From assembly GCF_040712315.1 (NCBI RefSeq), contig NC_134019.1:33011373-33075372 (forward strand): a stretch of DNA of 64,000 nt, read 5' to 3'. Below the pieces are notes generated by a model. The model did not search any database, was not told the DNA's origin, and saw nothing but the letters and a program-made list of their open reading frames with translations. This document shows, in pieces, positions 22,700 to 35,829 of the stretch. Within the stretch, counting starts at the first letter, position 1. Each line of letters begins with the position of its first letter. This DNA comes from Castanea sativa (Eukaryota; Streptophyta; Magnoliopsida; Fagales; Fagaceae). A program made the position numbers and the translations under genes.

Positions 22700-25600
22700 A
22701 AATGCTTTTTACGTTTGAAGGTAGATATCAGAAACGTATATGCGAGGGAAAATTTGAAGGGGTGATAATTTAGCTATTGAAACGGCGGTGACTGCAGAGC
22801 AGCACCGCCGAGATCAATGATTCCATTATGATGGAACTACTGGGGGATTGGGAACCCCCGGATAGTTCGAGTGTTGTGCGAGCTCGTGCAACGTTGGAAG
22901 CTCAGAATTGTCTTCTTGTCAGAGACAAATCTAAAGATATATTAGATGGAAAAAGAGAAGGTAAAAACTGGTCTGTTAAATGGTTTAATTGTCCCTAGTT
23001 TGGGGAGAAGTGGGGGATTAGCTCTGTTATGGAGTAGGTACATCAATGTGGAAGTTCATGGCTACTCAGGAAACTACATTGATGCATTTGTGACTGACCC
23101 GGAATCAGGATTCAAGTGGCGTATCACAGGATTCTATGGAAATCCTAAAACCCATCATAGAAAAGAATCTTGGGATCTTTTGAGAAGCCTAAATCGAAAG
23201 TATCAACTCCCCTAGTTATGCTTTGGGGATTTCAACAAAATTGTGTCGGTGGAGGAAAAATTGGGTTGGGCACGAAGGTCTCAAAGGCAGATGGATGAAT
23301 TTCAAGAAGCAATACATCAATGTAAGTTCAAAGATCTTGGATACTGTGGCCCTGATTTTACTTAGTGCAATATGCAAGAGGGTGAAAGAAGAATGTACAT
23401 AAGATTGGATCGAGCCTTGGCTACTTCTGAATGGATTGATTACTATAAAAATATAAAAGTTCATCATTTGGTGGATTCCACATCTGACCACTGTGCACTG
23501 CTGATAACTGATGCTACTATTCAAAAACATCCAAATAGGTGAATATTTCAATTCAAAGCTATGTGGACCAAAAGGGAGGAATGCAAAGATATTATTAAAG
23601 AAGTCTGGGATGACTACCAAGAGTTAAACTCTCCAATAGGTATAGTTGCTAGGTTGAAACGTTGTGCTGCAAATCTCTCTAGATGGAACAAAACGGTATT
23701 TGGGCAAATTCCAAGCAAATTCAGAAGAAAAGGGAGACTCTTAGTACACTGGTCCTTAGAGATAAAGATGGCAGCTTGGGCAGTGAGATCAATACGAGAA
23801 GAAAGGAGATTAATGATTTATTGGATAGTGAAGAAATTATGTGGCATAAATCTATTGACAATATTGCAGAGGTGGTTGTGTCCTATTTTAAAAATCTGTA
23901 TACTACTTCCTATTCGACTCATATCCCAGAAGTCTTTGATACAATTCCAACTAAAGTCTTTGCGGATATGAATGAATTCCTGATCTAAGAGTTCACAAGG
24001 GAGGAAGTTGAGGTAGCACTAAAACAGATGCATCCAACAAAAGCCCCGGGTCTTAATGGTATGTCTGCTATTTTCTTTCAAAAGTATTGGGGTATAGTTG
24101 GTAATGATATCATATGGGTGGTCTTAAATGTGCTAAACTCAAATATGTCTATGGTAGAGATTAACAAAACTAACATCATTTTGGTGCCAAAAACAAAAAA
24201 ACCCCACAAAAATGACAGAATTTAGACCCATAAGTTTATGTAATGTCGTTTATAAACTCATATCGAAAGTGTTGGCCAACCGTCTCAAAAAAAACCTTCC
24301 CCAAATTATATCAGAAAATCATAGTGCGTTTCTCTCTAAGAGACTAATCACAAACAATGTTCTTGTAACTTTTAAACTTATGCACTATTTAGAACACAAG
24401 AGGGAGGGAAAGAAGGGTTTTATGGCAATAAAGTTAGACATGAGCAAAGCATATGATAGGGTGAAATGGGGTTTTATTAAACAAGTGATGAAAAAAATGG
24501 GCTTCCATAAAAAATGGATAGATTTGATCATGCATTACATTACTACAGTATCCTATTTTGTCCTCATTAATGGTGTTGCTTACGGTAGTATAATTTCCAT
24601 TAGGGGTCTCCGCCAAGGAGACCCAATTTCACCTTATATCTTTCTATTGTGTGCAGATGGTTTTTCCTCCCTTATTAATGATGTAGCCAGGAATCAAAGA
24701 ATTAGTTGGGTATCAATATGTAGAGGTAACCCCAAGATCACACATTTGTTCTTCGCAGATGATAGCCTATTGTTTTGTAAAGCAAATACCCAATAATGCC
24801 AAACTCTTATTGATATTCTCCAGCTATATAAAGCTGCCTTGGGTCAAAAAATCAATACGGATAAGTCTTTAATCTTTTTCAGTAATAATATTCAAGATGA
24901 TAGAAGATGTGTAGTGCTGGATATGTTGGGTCTAATGCAAGATACCCATTGTAACAAATACCTAGGCCTACCCTTAATCATTGGCAAGTCAAAGGTTGAA
25001 ATATTTGCAGAAATTAAAGAGAGGGTGGAGAAAAAACTATCGGGGTGTAAGGAGAAAATTCTTTCAGTGGGTGGTCAAGAGATCCTTATCAAAGCTGTCG
25101 CCCAAGCAATTCCAACATACACTATGAATTGTTTTCAGATCCCAAAAAATCTTTGTGACGTGATTGAAGGTATGATGCAAAAATTCTGTTGGGGTCAAAG
25201 GGGTCAAGAATCAAAAATTGCTTGGGTAAGCTGGAAGAAAATGTGTAAGTCAAAGTTGAATCGAGGAATGGGATTTCAAAATTTACGGGATTTCAAAATT
25301 TACAGGCTTTCAACCTTGCTATGCTAGCTAAGAAAGGTTGGAGGTTAATCTCGAATCCTAACTCTTTGGTGGCCCAAATCTACAAAGCTAGATATTATCC
25401 TCATGGTGATGTTTTTAAAGCAAAACTTGGATCCAACCCTTCCTTTTTTTTGCCTTTTGAAGTTAGGACTATTCTAAATATTCTTCTTAGCCACAATCTT
25501 CCAGAAGACCAAATCATATGGGTAAGTAATAAAAGGGGAAATTTCACAGTGAAGAGTGCCTATTATATCGTTGTTAGGGTATTAGATACAATGGAAGAAG

Positions 25601-26568
25601 GTGAAAGCTCTATGAGTGATCCAAGGAGTCCTCTTTGGAAGAAGCTATGGAACTTAAACATTCCATCCAAGATGCGAATATTTTCTTGGAAAATGTGTAT
25701 GAATGCTCTTCCAAAACTTGTGAACTTGCAAAGAAGAGGAGTTAATCTATGTGAAACCTGTCCTGCTTATGGGAAGGAGCCAGAATCAATTTTCCATGCT
25801 CTAGTCAGGTGTGAAGTAGCTAAGAGAGTGTGGAATTGTTAGGTGGATGGCCCCATAGACTTACTAAATGTAAACATGGATGTTATAGATATTGCAATGC
25901 AAATATATGAGGCTAGTACGGTACGTGACCTGGAGATTTTCTTTGGAGTTGCATGGGCAATCTAGTATAACAGGAACAAAATAATGCACGAGTCCTCAAG
26001 TAAGCTTCCTGATCATATTTGGAGCCTTGCTAAGAGATATATACAAGAATGTAAGAGTGCCTCACTAGTTTGCTCTCAACACTTGCCTTGGACAGAAAAG
26101 AAGTGGACAGTGCCTTCTTCGGGGGTTTTCAAGATCAATGTCGATGGTGCAACGTCTAAAAATGAAAGGAACTTAAGCATGGGAGTTGTTATAAGAGATG
26201 CAATTGGTACAGTTCAGGCTATTTGCTGCAAATATCTTTAGGGATAGTTCTCAGTGGAAGAAGTTGAAGCACTGGCTATAGAGTGCAGTTTACTTCTTGC
26301 TAGAGAGCAAAAGTTGCCTCAAATCATTATGGAATCTGATGCCTTAACAGCTGTACAAAGAGTCATAGCAGCTAAAACAAATGGTAGTCTTGGTCATGTG
26401 TATCAGGGAATCCTTAATTTGCTTTCTTCTTTTAGCAGATGGAGAATCAAACATGCGAAAAGAGATTACAATAGAGCAACCCACGAGCTTGTGCAGTATG
26501 CAAGGCAAAATGAAGTTTCTCAAGTCTGGAAGGGGGTCTGTCCTCCTATAGTGCAACACGTTATCTAG
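22700..26568 (+). pseudogene. LINE ORF2 (endonuclease - RT - zf-RVT - RNase H), broken
   Basis: The endonuclease remnant (about 22940-23540) keeps GLALLW, GFYGNP, GDFN and SDHCALL. The RT lies at about 24000-24830: KAPGLNGM, FRPISLCNVVYKLISKVLANRL, LDMSKAYDRV, GLRQGDPISPYIF and the catalytic FADD. A connecting region with YLGLP follows (24950-25320). A zf-RVT-like region is at about 25620-25840 (PLWKKLWNLNIPSKMRIFSWKM) and an RNase H at about 26100-26568 (KINVDGA, GVVIRD, ESDA). Stops at 23215, 23988, 24794 and 25840 and frame changes at about 24215 and 25321 break it. Confidence 0.88.
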
Positions 26569-26828
26569 GCAGATTGTACTTAGGATTGTACTGTGTTGAG
26601 CTTCTTTACTTTTGCTTTGTTGTACTCCCTTTTCTTGTGACAATGATTTCCCAGTTTGTGTTTCAAAAAAAAAAAAAGGAAAAAAATAGTAAATAATATA
26701 TTTTTTGGAGTTATCCTAATGAAGTTGAAATTTAAAAATAAAAGAAAAAAAACCTTATGATTTTGGGCCCCCATATCCGAGATGATATACATATATATTT
26801 AAGAAAAAAACCTTATGTTGAAAGAACA

Positions 26829-28616
26829 ATGACTACGCTTGAAGCCGCAATTAGGTCAAGGGAGGAAGACGAAGAACTTCAGCGCAGTACCAAAAGAGTT
26901 AAGGAAAATCACAATATTGATAATAGGTCAGACAACACCTCTCCGAGGGCTAGAGCAAGACGAGACTCTTACAAAGAGAGACTCACTAGAGAGGTGCCTG
27001 GAGCTTATGAACAGGCATTCAGGTTTGAACATGATATGGATACAGAAGTTGAATCTCACGAAAAAAGCTTGAATATTGCAGTGGGGATAGCAGCGGTTAA
27101 TCTCTCTGAGGCTAGGAAAGCCAAGATTAGAGCTTTATGGTCTAATGCTCTTATAATCAAAGTGATAGGTAAGACTGTTGGTTACCAATTTCTAACTTCA
27201 TGTATTAGCTACTTGTGGAAGCCTAATGGTAGATTGGATTGTGTTGACCTTGAGAAAGATTTTTTCTTAGTTCGTTTTTCACTGAAAGAGGATTATGAAA
27301 GAGTATTGAGGGAAGGCCCTTGGTTTGTAGGAGGGCATTATCTCTCCATCAGAAAATGGGGGCCAAATTTCAAGCCACCTTGGGCCAGTGTATCTTCGGT
27401 GGCTGTTTGGGTGCGGTTTCCGCAACTGCCCATAGAATACTAAGAGCCATTAGTGCTTTGAGACCTCGGACAAGCCATAGGTCCAGTTCTAAGGATTGAT
27501 ACTCATATAGCATCTGAAACTTGAGGGAGATTTGCCAGGATATGTGTTCAAGTCAATCTTGACAACTTACTCATTAAGCTTATCCGGGTTGTTGGTATTA
27601 AGCAGCCAATGCAATATGAGGGCTTTGTTTCTCCTGTGGCTGGGTGGGGCATAAGGTAGATGGTTGTCCGTACATGGCTAGAGCTACATGCAGAGATGGC
27701 GAAGACAAGGTGGTGGAAGAGAGTCCAACGGTCAAAGACCCTTCTACCTCTACTAAAAATGCCTATGGGCTGTGGGTGATTGTTACACAAAAGAAGCAAG
27801 TGGACAGGAAGGGTTTGAAAGACCCAGCCCATCCTTCCCAATTCGATGCATCTCAACAGCTGAAGGTAAGGGCCCGAAACCCTTTTGGAAGCCCACCAAA
27901 CCCTAAGATTGATACAGCAAGACTCTCGGATAGTGCTAGAAAGCAACAGATCAAGCAGCATGTAGAGGTTAGTGCAATTGTTGCAGATGGCACTACCAAA
28001 AAGCTAGCCAAGGATAAGAAAAGTTGGGTTCCTACTAACCCCTCAGTCAAACATCAAACCCGTGCTCCTAGAGCCACTTAAAATACTTACGCGTCAGCGG
28101 AGATGAAGGCAAGCCATTTCTCTCATTCATGGGAAAGGAAAGAAGCGAAGTAAGATTTTGATTTCAAAATCACAACCTCTAATCAGCTGGTTTTTACAGT
28201 GGGTAGTTCCAGTGGTACGAAATTTTGCATGCCAGTAGATAAGGATATTAGTGCTTGCAAAGATCAGGAATTAAGGGTAGGTGATGAAGTGATGAGCACT
28301 GATGAAACTAAATCAGCTCTAGTCCAAATTCCGTTGCATGTCAACTCTAACGCACCCCCTAATTTGAAGGAGGATGTTGAGGACCTGGTGGCCACAACTT
28401 CATTGAAGATCACCAACACTGTATTTAAAATAATTGATCCCATGCTCAGACCATCTAAGGCTGTTGTTAAAGGTAATTCTGAAGCTAGCAGTGACCAAGT
28501 TGTGGTTTTAGTGAATTGCAAGGCTATTTCTGATGTCTTCCCAAAGTCATGTCAGCATAAGGAACCGATTGGTATGCAAGTTGACGACGGAGGTGAGTCC
28601 CCTACCCCTGTCTGAT
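26829..28616 (+). pseudogene. LINE ORF1 (DUF4283 + zinc knuckle), broken
   Basis: From MTTLEAAIRS (26829) the frame runs through a DUF4283-like domain (GKTVGYQFL, WKPNGRLDCVDLEKDFFLVRF, GPWFVGGHYLSIRKWGPNF, AVWVRFPQLP). It stops at 27441, continues in frames with stops at about 27461 and 27522, and reaches a frameshifted knuckle (GRVGHKVDGCPY-like) near 27640-27675. The C-terminal tails are low-complexity (27644-28080, 28199-28615). Confidence 0.75.
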
Positions 28617-28645
28617 TTATTTCTTTTTCTCCCTTTATTTTAGAT

Positions 28646-29287
28646 ATGAATATTGTAATATGGAATTGTCAGGGTGCTTTAAGACCTTCCTTTCAAAGTT
28701 TTTTCCATAATTTAGTTCAGATGCATACCCCTGCTATTATGATCATAACAGAAACTAAGATTAATGGCCAGAGAGCCAAAGATATCACTGATCGGCTTAA
28801 TTTTGATGGGGCTATTCATGCCAATACCATTGGATTTACTAGCGGTTTGTGGGTTCTTTGGGACTTAACTCAAGTGGTAATCTCTGAGTTATCCTCATCC
28901 AAGCAAGTGATTCATGCTTTGGTGTGAGACCTTTCCTCCAAATCCTCCTAGTTGTTGTCTGTTATTTATGCTAGTCCCAGATACACCGAAAGATAGTTTT
29001 TGTGGGATAATTTGTCTCAGGTTGCTGAGCTTCATTCTTTGCCTTGGATTATTGCTAGGGATTTCAATGAGGTGGTTACCGGAGAAGATAAATATGGGGG
29101 TAGACCTATTAACATCTCTAGAGCAATCAAGTTTCAAGAATGCCTTAATAATTTCCGGATGTTTGATATGGGTTTCTTTGGTCCTCGCTTCACTCGGTCA
29201 AATCAGCAACCCTTAACCCACCTCATCCAAGAAAGAATCGATAGGGTTTTTGCAAACACTGACTAGAATGTGCTCTATCCAAAGGTC
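28646..29287 (+). pseudogene. LINE ORF2 N-terminus (endonuclease), broken
   Basis: It begins MNIVIWNCQGA with the ITETKI motif, the APE-type endonuclease opening. Stop at 28925; a shifted frame resumes with ARDFNEVVTGEDK (GDFNE is normal, so G is replaced by R) and FTRSN. It ends at the LTR-element junction. Confidence 0.8.
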
Positions 29288-29299
29288 GTCATGGTTTAA

Positions 29300-29752
29300 T
29301 GGTAATAAAAATTGGCCTGGAGAAAGTCTACAACCGCCTTGAGTGAAGCTTCATTAAAGACACCCTAGGGACACATAGTACCTCGAAAATTAGCTCTAGG
29401 GAAACTACGATAAGTGTACTTTGGAATACCGTAGTAAACCTAGGTATAGAGGTATTGATGGCATGCATGTTGGAGTAAAACTCCTGTATGAATACATTGG
29501 GACACCTCGAGGGTTTCTCACATAGAAAAGCGCATCCTTGAGAGCTAAATGCATTAGGTAGAGGAGTGTCTAGAAAGTTAGACAGAATGACCTGGCGTTT
29601 TGAATGAATCGCCTGGTCAGAAAAGTTCTCAAATAAGTCATCTCATGCCTTCTCATCATGGAACCAAATAGATTCAGAAGGAGTAGAAGAAGAAGAAGAA
29701 AAGGAACCATGACAAATCAGGTTTTTAGAAGGAGTAGATTTCTTACGTGCCA
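29300..29752 (-). pseudogene. Second ORF of the gag-type LTR element, partial
   Basis: It starts MARKKSTPSKN at 29752 with a serine-rich stretch. The first stop is at about 29645, but the same frame continues with FSDQAIHSKRQVILSNF, GCAFLCEK, VFIQEFYSNMHAI and FEVLCVPRV before truncation. The counterpart in the plus-strand element opens MAPKLKSTPA. It resembles the plant transposon-associated domain I know as PF20167 (Transposase_32); this assignment is from memory and unchecked. Function unknown. Confidence 0.5.
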
Positions 29753-30289
29753 TGACAAGGAGACTAAACGAGAGAGAGGAAAAAAAACAAAGAACCACAA
29801 TAGAAGGTAAGGCACAGGAAAGAAGAAAAACAACATGCAATGCATGATAATGCATGAACATGTTATGTGCTAAGGAAATTGCATCATGGGTAGAAACCCA
29901 ACCCAACCTAACAACACTCACAAGATATAATCAGTCACACAACCTAGAATGCATGAAATATTGTTATAATGAACATAGAGTGCAATGCATGAGCACGTGA
30001 GATCAAATTAACAACACCCTACCCAAAATTTTTGACTAAAATACAAAAACCCCCAAACTTTCCCAAAAACTTGGAAAAATCAGGTCTAAATGCATGAAAC
30101 GCATAAAGAAAGGGAAAATTAAGAGATTTAGAGCACTTACCAAGTGAAGGAAGCTTGGATTAGGCAGAAATCTTGAAGGAAGGAAGGATTTTGGTGAAAA
30201 GAAAGGGTTTGGGTCAAGAGAGAAGTGAGAGAGATCAAGATATTTGAAACGGTGCAAAACCAAGTTGGACCTCAGATGTATATAGAGAA

Positions 30290-30560
30290 AATGCAGCTTG
30301 ATAGATCGAGAAGGTATCAAGCTTTTATCGAGAAAGAAATCTCTATAGAATGAGAGGTATCAAGAAGGTATCGACTACGAAAAATCTCGATAGATCAAAG
30401 GAGGCATTGAGCATTATCAAGCAGATAGAGACTCCAAAGAATTTGGCTCAACGGATCAGGCTATCTGTTGAGAGGTATCAAAAACAAACCCAAAAATCTC
30501 GATAGAAAAGGCATATATCCAAAGGTATCAAGAAGCTATCAAGGAGATGTCAAGCTACTA
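30290..30560 (-). repeat. Degenerate CTATCGAG / CTCGATAG cluster
   Basis: Many short inverted words (ATAGATCGAGAAGG, TATCAAGC, TATCGAG, CTCGATAGA) crowd this non-coding stretch. The same kind of cluster lies at the equivalent place of the related element (42000-42330). Confidence 0.6.
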
Positions 30561-31669
30561 TCGAGATGTCTAAAAGAAGCTTTTCAAGGAGGAGAAGCAG
30601 CACAAGATGAAGGCAAACAAGATACACACCAAAACAAGTCATCATAGAGTATGTTAAGCATAAAAACACAACCTCAACTCCAGATGCAAAGCATTCCTAG
30701 ATAAAAAACACACTAAACAAGTCTAACCAATTTTATTGCAAAACATGTTTAGACAATTTAGAGAGCATACACTACCACATGTATTCCTTATGATGACCAA
30801 ATTACATTGTACCTGTACAATAGTATCAAGAGTAGCAAAGAGTATGCGTGTTGTATGTGAAACTATTGCAAGAGAGCATAATTAAATCATTATATGAAAT
30901 GTAATGATATAGAAGGATCAAATACAATCACACACAATCATAACTATTTGATGGTGACCATTACTTTCGAGGTACATCATATAACTCCTACATCCCCTAG
31001 AAACACGCTTGCAACCATATTAAAAACATTTTGATTATTTTTTCCTTTCATGTTTTTTGCATATTTTTCTTTGAAGCATAAATTGGCATAACATATATGG
31101 GTATATGAGAGGGAAAATAAATACCCAAATATGTAAGCCACACATCTTATTTTTGTTGTGCAAGTGCTACACCTTAACGAGCAGGACTTTTATGAATTGC
31201 ACACAGATATTTTATGATTGACAAGTTTTAGTGACGAGATGATTTTTTATGTCTTTCTCTTAGGATTTTCTAGTCCTTCTTGTCAAAAAAAGTGATTTAA
31301 GATATGAAAGATAAGATATCAATCAAATCATACAAATCACATAAAAGAGTCATAAAGCTCACATTGCTTAGTTGTGCATAAAGATGCTCATCAAAGCTAC
31401 AAGTGACACAAAGTTAAGAAACTTTGTTTCAAAGGCCATCCAAGGTACACAAGTACTAACACTATTTTTGTATTTTTCTAATTTTTTATTAAAAAAAACT
31501 TAAAATAAAACAAAAACAAACAAACAAACAAAGCATCAAAACTAGATTGACTCAAACCACACCATGAACCATGCAAGAGATCAGAAAAGAGAAGAAATCA
31601 CTTAGAATCTTTTTCCTTCCAAATGGGAGACCTGGATGGGGATCCCTATTTTTTTTTTTTCATGAACCT

Positions 31670-33620
31670 TTACTGAGATGGATAAGGAGGAGAGTTGAAA
31701 TCATTGAAGTTTGAGAGAAGGATGACCGCCTTAAGAATTTCTCCAAGAGGGGCTAAAGAAACTTGGAGTTGATTTTGGTTCCCCAGAGATGACAAACTAT
31801 TACTTTGTTGAGTGGCTAACCACTTATGGCAATTTGGACGAGTGTGCCTAGATGCTCCATAGTAGCGACAAAAGTGGGGCTTCTTTGGTAAAGACTTCTT
31901 TTTGGTGGAGTGATGATTATTTTGCTTAGTCTCTTTCTTACCAACTTTAGGGGGTGCTCTTAGAATGGATTTTCCTTTATCACTTTTATCCTCACTCACA
32001 TTTTCAGTTTTAGGTTCAGTTACCTTAGAGTTATCATTATTAGTAGGTGGAATAAAAATAACTCTATTTAAAGCATTAGAAGAGGTACTACAAGATGAGA
32101 GAAAATGATCATACCTGAGACCTGTTTTGTCAGATGCATACTTTTGGAAGTCTAGCATTTCATCTAGCTTGGCACTTGAAGTCCTTTCTAGTTGTGCTTT
32201 AGCCTGAAACAGTTCAACATTTAGATTCTTGGTCTTTTCAACAAGAAGATTGTTCTCAAATCTTATAGTTCCAATGGTCTGTTTAGCTTCATCAACCTTG
32301 GTGGAGAGTTCCTCACGTTCCAACTCCACTTCACTGAGCTTTCTCGTAGCCAACCTATAGAGCTTCTTATGCTTCTTAGAGACCTAGTATAACTTAGTGT
32401 AGGCAGTGTGGATGTCATCCTAATCATCCATCTTCTAAAACTTTGATTCCATCAGCTCTTCTTCCTCATCAATTAGGTCTACTACTTCCTTAGTAGACTC
32501 AATAGTGGCTGCAAAAGCACTCATTATCCCATCTTGATCAATTTCATCAGAATCTATTTCTGGTTTCGTATCACTCAATAGTGGCTGCAAAAGCACTCAT
32601 TATCCCATCTTGATCAATTTCATCAGAATCTATTTCTGGTTCCGTATCACTTAAGGTGGCAGCTAAGGCTTTGCTTTTGCCAATGGATTTGAGATATGTG
32701 AGACACTCTTGCTTCATGTGTCCAAATCCTTGACACCTATAGCACTTTGGTCCAATAAAAACATTGTTGCTTTGACTAGTATCCTTGAATTCTCTCTCAC
32801 CTTTGTCTTGGGACTTGAATTGAGAGAATGCAGACTATTTGCGATCCTTATCACTTGCTTTGAGATTCGCATTTTTGATGAACTTCTTGAAGTATTTGGT
32901 GATATAAGATTTTAACTTGGTATCATTACCATAAATTGACTCATCGTTATCATCATTTTTAGTCTTCAAGGCCATGTTCTTTCCTTTGCCACCCTTGCCA
33001 ACCCTAGTTCATAGGTTTGCAAGTATCCAATCAGTTCTATCAAAGTAATAGAGTCAAGGTCCTTTGATTCTTCAATGGGAGTGATCTTGGCATGGAATCT
33101 CTATAGAAGAGATCTAAGGATCTTCCTGATAATCTTGGGCTTCAGAATCTGTTTTCCAAGATTAAAGGCTGAATTTACTATGTCTTTGAGCCCGGCATAG
33201 AATTCATCAAATGACTCGTCCTCATCCATCCTTATTTCCTCAAAACTGGTAGTGAGCATTTGGAGTTAATTTTTAACAGCTTTGGTTCCCTTGTAGGTAT
33301 TCTAAAGAATAGTCCATGCTTCCTTCGCATTGTCAGTGGAGGAGATATTCTTGAATTCTTCATTGGTCACAGCACTAAACAAGGCATTCAGTGCTCTATT
33401 GTTAAAATTTGTAGCTTTGATCTTGGTTTCATCCTATATAGCTGGTGGCTCTTCAGGTTTCTTCCAACCTACTTCAACTGCAAGCCATACTTTCTCATCT
33501 AAAGACTGCAAAAAAGTTATCATGCGTACATTCCAGTAGACATAGTTAGTACCATCAAATAAAGGAGGAATAATCAGGGATTGCCCACAATCATAACAAC
33601 AAGGACGATCCAACAAAGAT
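31670..33620 (-). pseudogene. Copia-type gag (UBN2-like, two knuckles), broken
   Basis: The N-terminal part reads SLIIPPLFDGTNYVYWNVRM (33585 downwards). A zinc knuckle (KCYRCQGFGHMKQEC-like) lies near 32703-32745. The C-terminal coiled-coil and a second, degraded knuckle (HFCRYYGASRHTRPNCHKW) lie in 31670-32353. A 76-bp exact tandem duplication (32498-32573, 32574-32649) shifts the frame. Gag proteins of this type package element RNA; there is no protease, integrase or RT. Confidence 0.75.
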
Positions 33621-33657
33621 TAAAACCTAATCAAAGTGTGATTGCTTTGATGCCATT

Positions 33658-34583
33658 TGTTGGGTTAAGCTAGCTTGACCCCGGTTAATTAATTCAATTA
33701 CCCAAGTTGATTAATTAGTTTCAATTGCATGCAAATCATGAAGGCACCAACAAATCACCAAAAATACCAAGTGGAGCGGAAAATAAATTAGACATGGTGA
33801 TTTGTTGACGAATGGGGAAAATCTTACAAGACAAAACCTTAATGAGTGATTTTAAGGTCACCACTCCCAAGAATCCACTAATCAACAATCAAGAAGTTAC
33901 AAGTACAAGGAATCTTACCAAATGTCTTGGTCTATCCCAAAATACCAACCTACAGTTGAACCTTTGCTCCAATATCCAATTGGACTTGATCTTGTAGTAA
34001 CCTTCTTTCTACTGATGCACAAACCTCCAATTTGTGACTATCCTTTTGCATAGATCCCAGTATTTGACTAACTCCAGTAACTTAAATAGATGTTATTAGT
34101 TGCAAAGTTCTTCACTTCATTAACAATGAAGATCAAGAATTACAAAACCCTATGGTGTATAAACGCAGTAGTTTCACACAGAGAAAATAAGTCTCTTAAT
34201 CTCTGTATCCATATATGATGGCTCTTAAAAATAAGCCTTATATATGTTTAGGGTTGTGAGAAAAAAACCCTAAACAATTACACAAGCCTGGGCTGAATTT
34301 CAGATCTGAAAAACTGAAAATCGTAAGTCTCGATAGATTGAGCTGCTGTCAAGCTATCTATCAAGTTTCACATTAAGTCTCGATAACAAGCATTTGTCAA
34401 GACTTAATGAACAATTTTTCTTCACTTGTTTCTTGGACCAATCTTCATGTCTTTAATACTTGATTTGAAAAACATGTTTCTTGAAGTACTAAACCCATCT
34501 TAGATCTACCAAATTACAAGTAAAGTGTATTTTGTCAAAAGATTAGCCAATTACAATAAAATATGACCCTAATAAAACTTACA
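33658..34583 (-). repeat. 5' LTR of the minus-strand gag-type element
   Basis: On the minus strand the 926-bp LTR starts TGTAAGTTTTATTAGG and ends CTTAACCCAACA (TG...CA). It is followed by AATGGCATCAAAGC, a variant of the initiator-Met primer-binding site. A TATA-like ACATATATAAGG occurs near 34235-34247. It shares blocks with the LTRs at 37993-38985 and 44504-45499 (CTAATCTTTTGA, GAAGAACTTTGCA, AACAAATCAC) but is a separate subfamily. Confidence 0.75.
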
Positions 34584-35828
34584 GGCAACTGACCCCACCT
34601 GCCAGAACCCGCTGTATATGAGTGTATAAGTCCATTTCATCATGCATTCTTGCTTTCGTAGCTAGGCAATTCTTAAGTTAATTTAGTCATTGAGTGATTG
34701 GTTAATTCCATTTTTTTTTTTTATCTTAATAACAAATGAAAATGCGAAAAACTATCTTCACATAAGGTTTTTTTATTGAGACAAATGGAGCGTTAAGGAA
34801 AATAATATATGAATTTTCAGTCAGAAAAGGTTTGGCTCCAAACATTATGGAGTTTTGAGCTCCAACCACCAATAGAAAAATGATGTGTCCCGTCATGTGC
34901 AGTGCATGTGGTTCACTTGGTTGGTTGGGTTAAATAAGTAATGTGCATTGCACATAACAAGGACAAATTTTATCTTTCTACAAGTGCTTGGAGCCAAACT
35001 TGTTTCATTTAGTTGATTATTTATTTGGATAAATACTAAGTGTTTGATCTTTAAAGTTTACTTTAATATTTTAATTTCGTTGTAGAGTTTCAAAAGCATA
35101 AATTGAAGCATAAATTGGTCCTTATATAATATGGACTTGAAATAAGATTTGAAACTTACAAAGTTGTCTGGTTCTTTCTTTTTCAACCCATTTGGTTTCA
35201 AAATATTGGATAAGTATATTATAGATTAACTCTTTACATTTTATTATACGGTCTAATTTACTTATTAATAAAAAACATGTGTATTCCACTAGAGTCATCC
35301 ACATAAATAAATGTAAAAAATAAAATTAAAAACAAACTAGCATAAGTGAAAAAATATGCAATAAAATTCAAACCTTTTGATACTACTTTTTACATTTATT
35401 AGGAAATACATATATAAAAAAAATACTTTAGGTGTCTAAAGACTAATATTTACAAATATAAAAATAATATTGTTTTGTGCATTATTCCATTCCAATTCCT
35501 TCTTGATACTCCCCAAGAAAAATCCTGAATTGGAACCCAAATTGATGGGTTAGTGCGAGCTTATTTATGCGGCAAATCTCCATCTGGCGAATCCTAAATT
35601 GATGGGTTAGCGTGAGCTTATCCATGTGGCTAATCTCTATCTGGCCCGAGGAAACCACTGCACGCCCCTGTCAACTTTTGGGAGGCCTACGCCTCATATA
35701 AACTATCTACCTGAGACTGTCCCTCGACCTATAGGTCCTAACACAAGGTTAGAATTCTAGCTCTTAAATAACTAGTATATCTAAAAGTTTAAGTGTAGTA
35801 TAAACTCAAACGAGTCATATTAGCCTAG
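34584..35828. other. Intergenic spacer
   Basis: No gene is seen. There is a direct repeat of about 60 bp (ATTGATGGGTTAG...GAGCTTAT...CTAATCTC) at about 35543-35645, otherwise AT-rich sequence. Confidence 0.5.
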
Positions 35829-35829
35829 T

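Larger units (their letters stand above)
21300..26676 (+). mobile_element. L1-type LINE, decayed (ORF1 and ORF2)
   Basis: The order is DUF4283/zinc-knuckle ORF1, then endonuclease, reverse transcriptase, zf-RVT and RNase H domains of ORF2, ending in a poly(A) run at 26664-26676. That is a near-full-length plant L1 (RNase H-bearing) element on the plus strand. Multiple stops and frameshifts make it inactive. A target duplication was not found by eye, so the 5' edge near 21300 is approximate. Confidence 0.88.
26757..29287 (+). mobile_element. Second L1-type LINE, 3'-truncated
   Basis: ORF1 and the start of ORF2 of a different L1 subfamily lie in order. The element stops inside the endonuclease at about 29287, where an LTR element in opposite orientation begins. 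Reverse transcriptase and 3' end are absent. Confidence 0.8.
29288..34583 (-). mobile_element. Truncated non-autonomous gag-type LTR retrotransposon
   Basis: On the minus strand it has a 5' LTR (34583-33658), a diverged primer-binding site, a gag gene (about 33620-31670), a long non-coding middle (31660-29900) and a second ORF opening MARKKSTPSK (about 29750-29300). It then ends abruptly against LINE sequence. No 3' LTR, polypurine tract or pol gene is in place. It is a relative of the complete element at 37993-45499. Confidence 0.78.
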
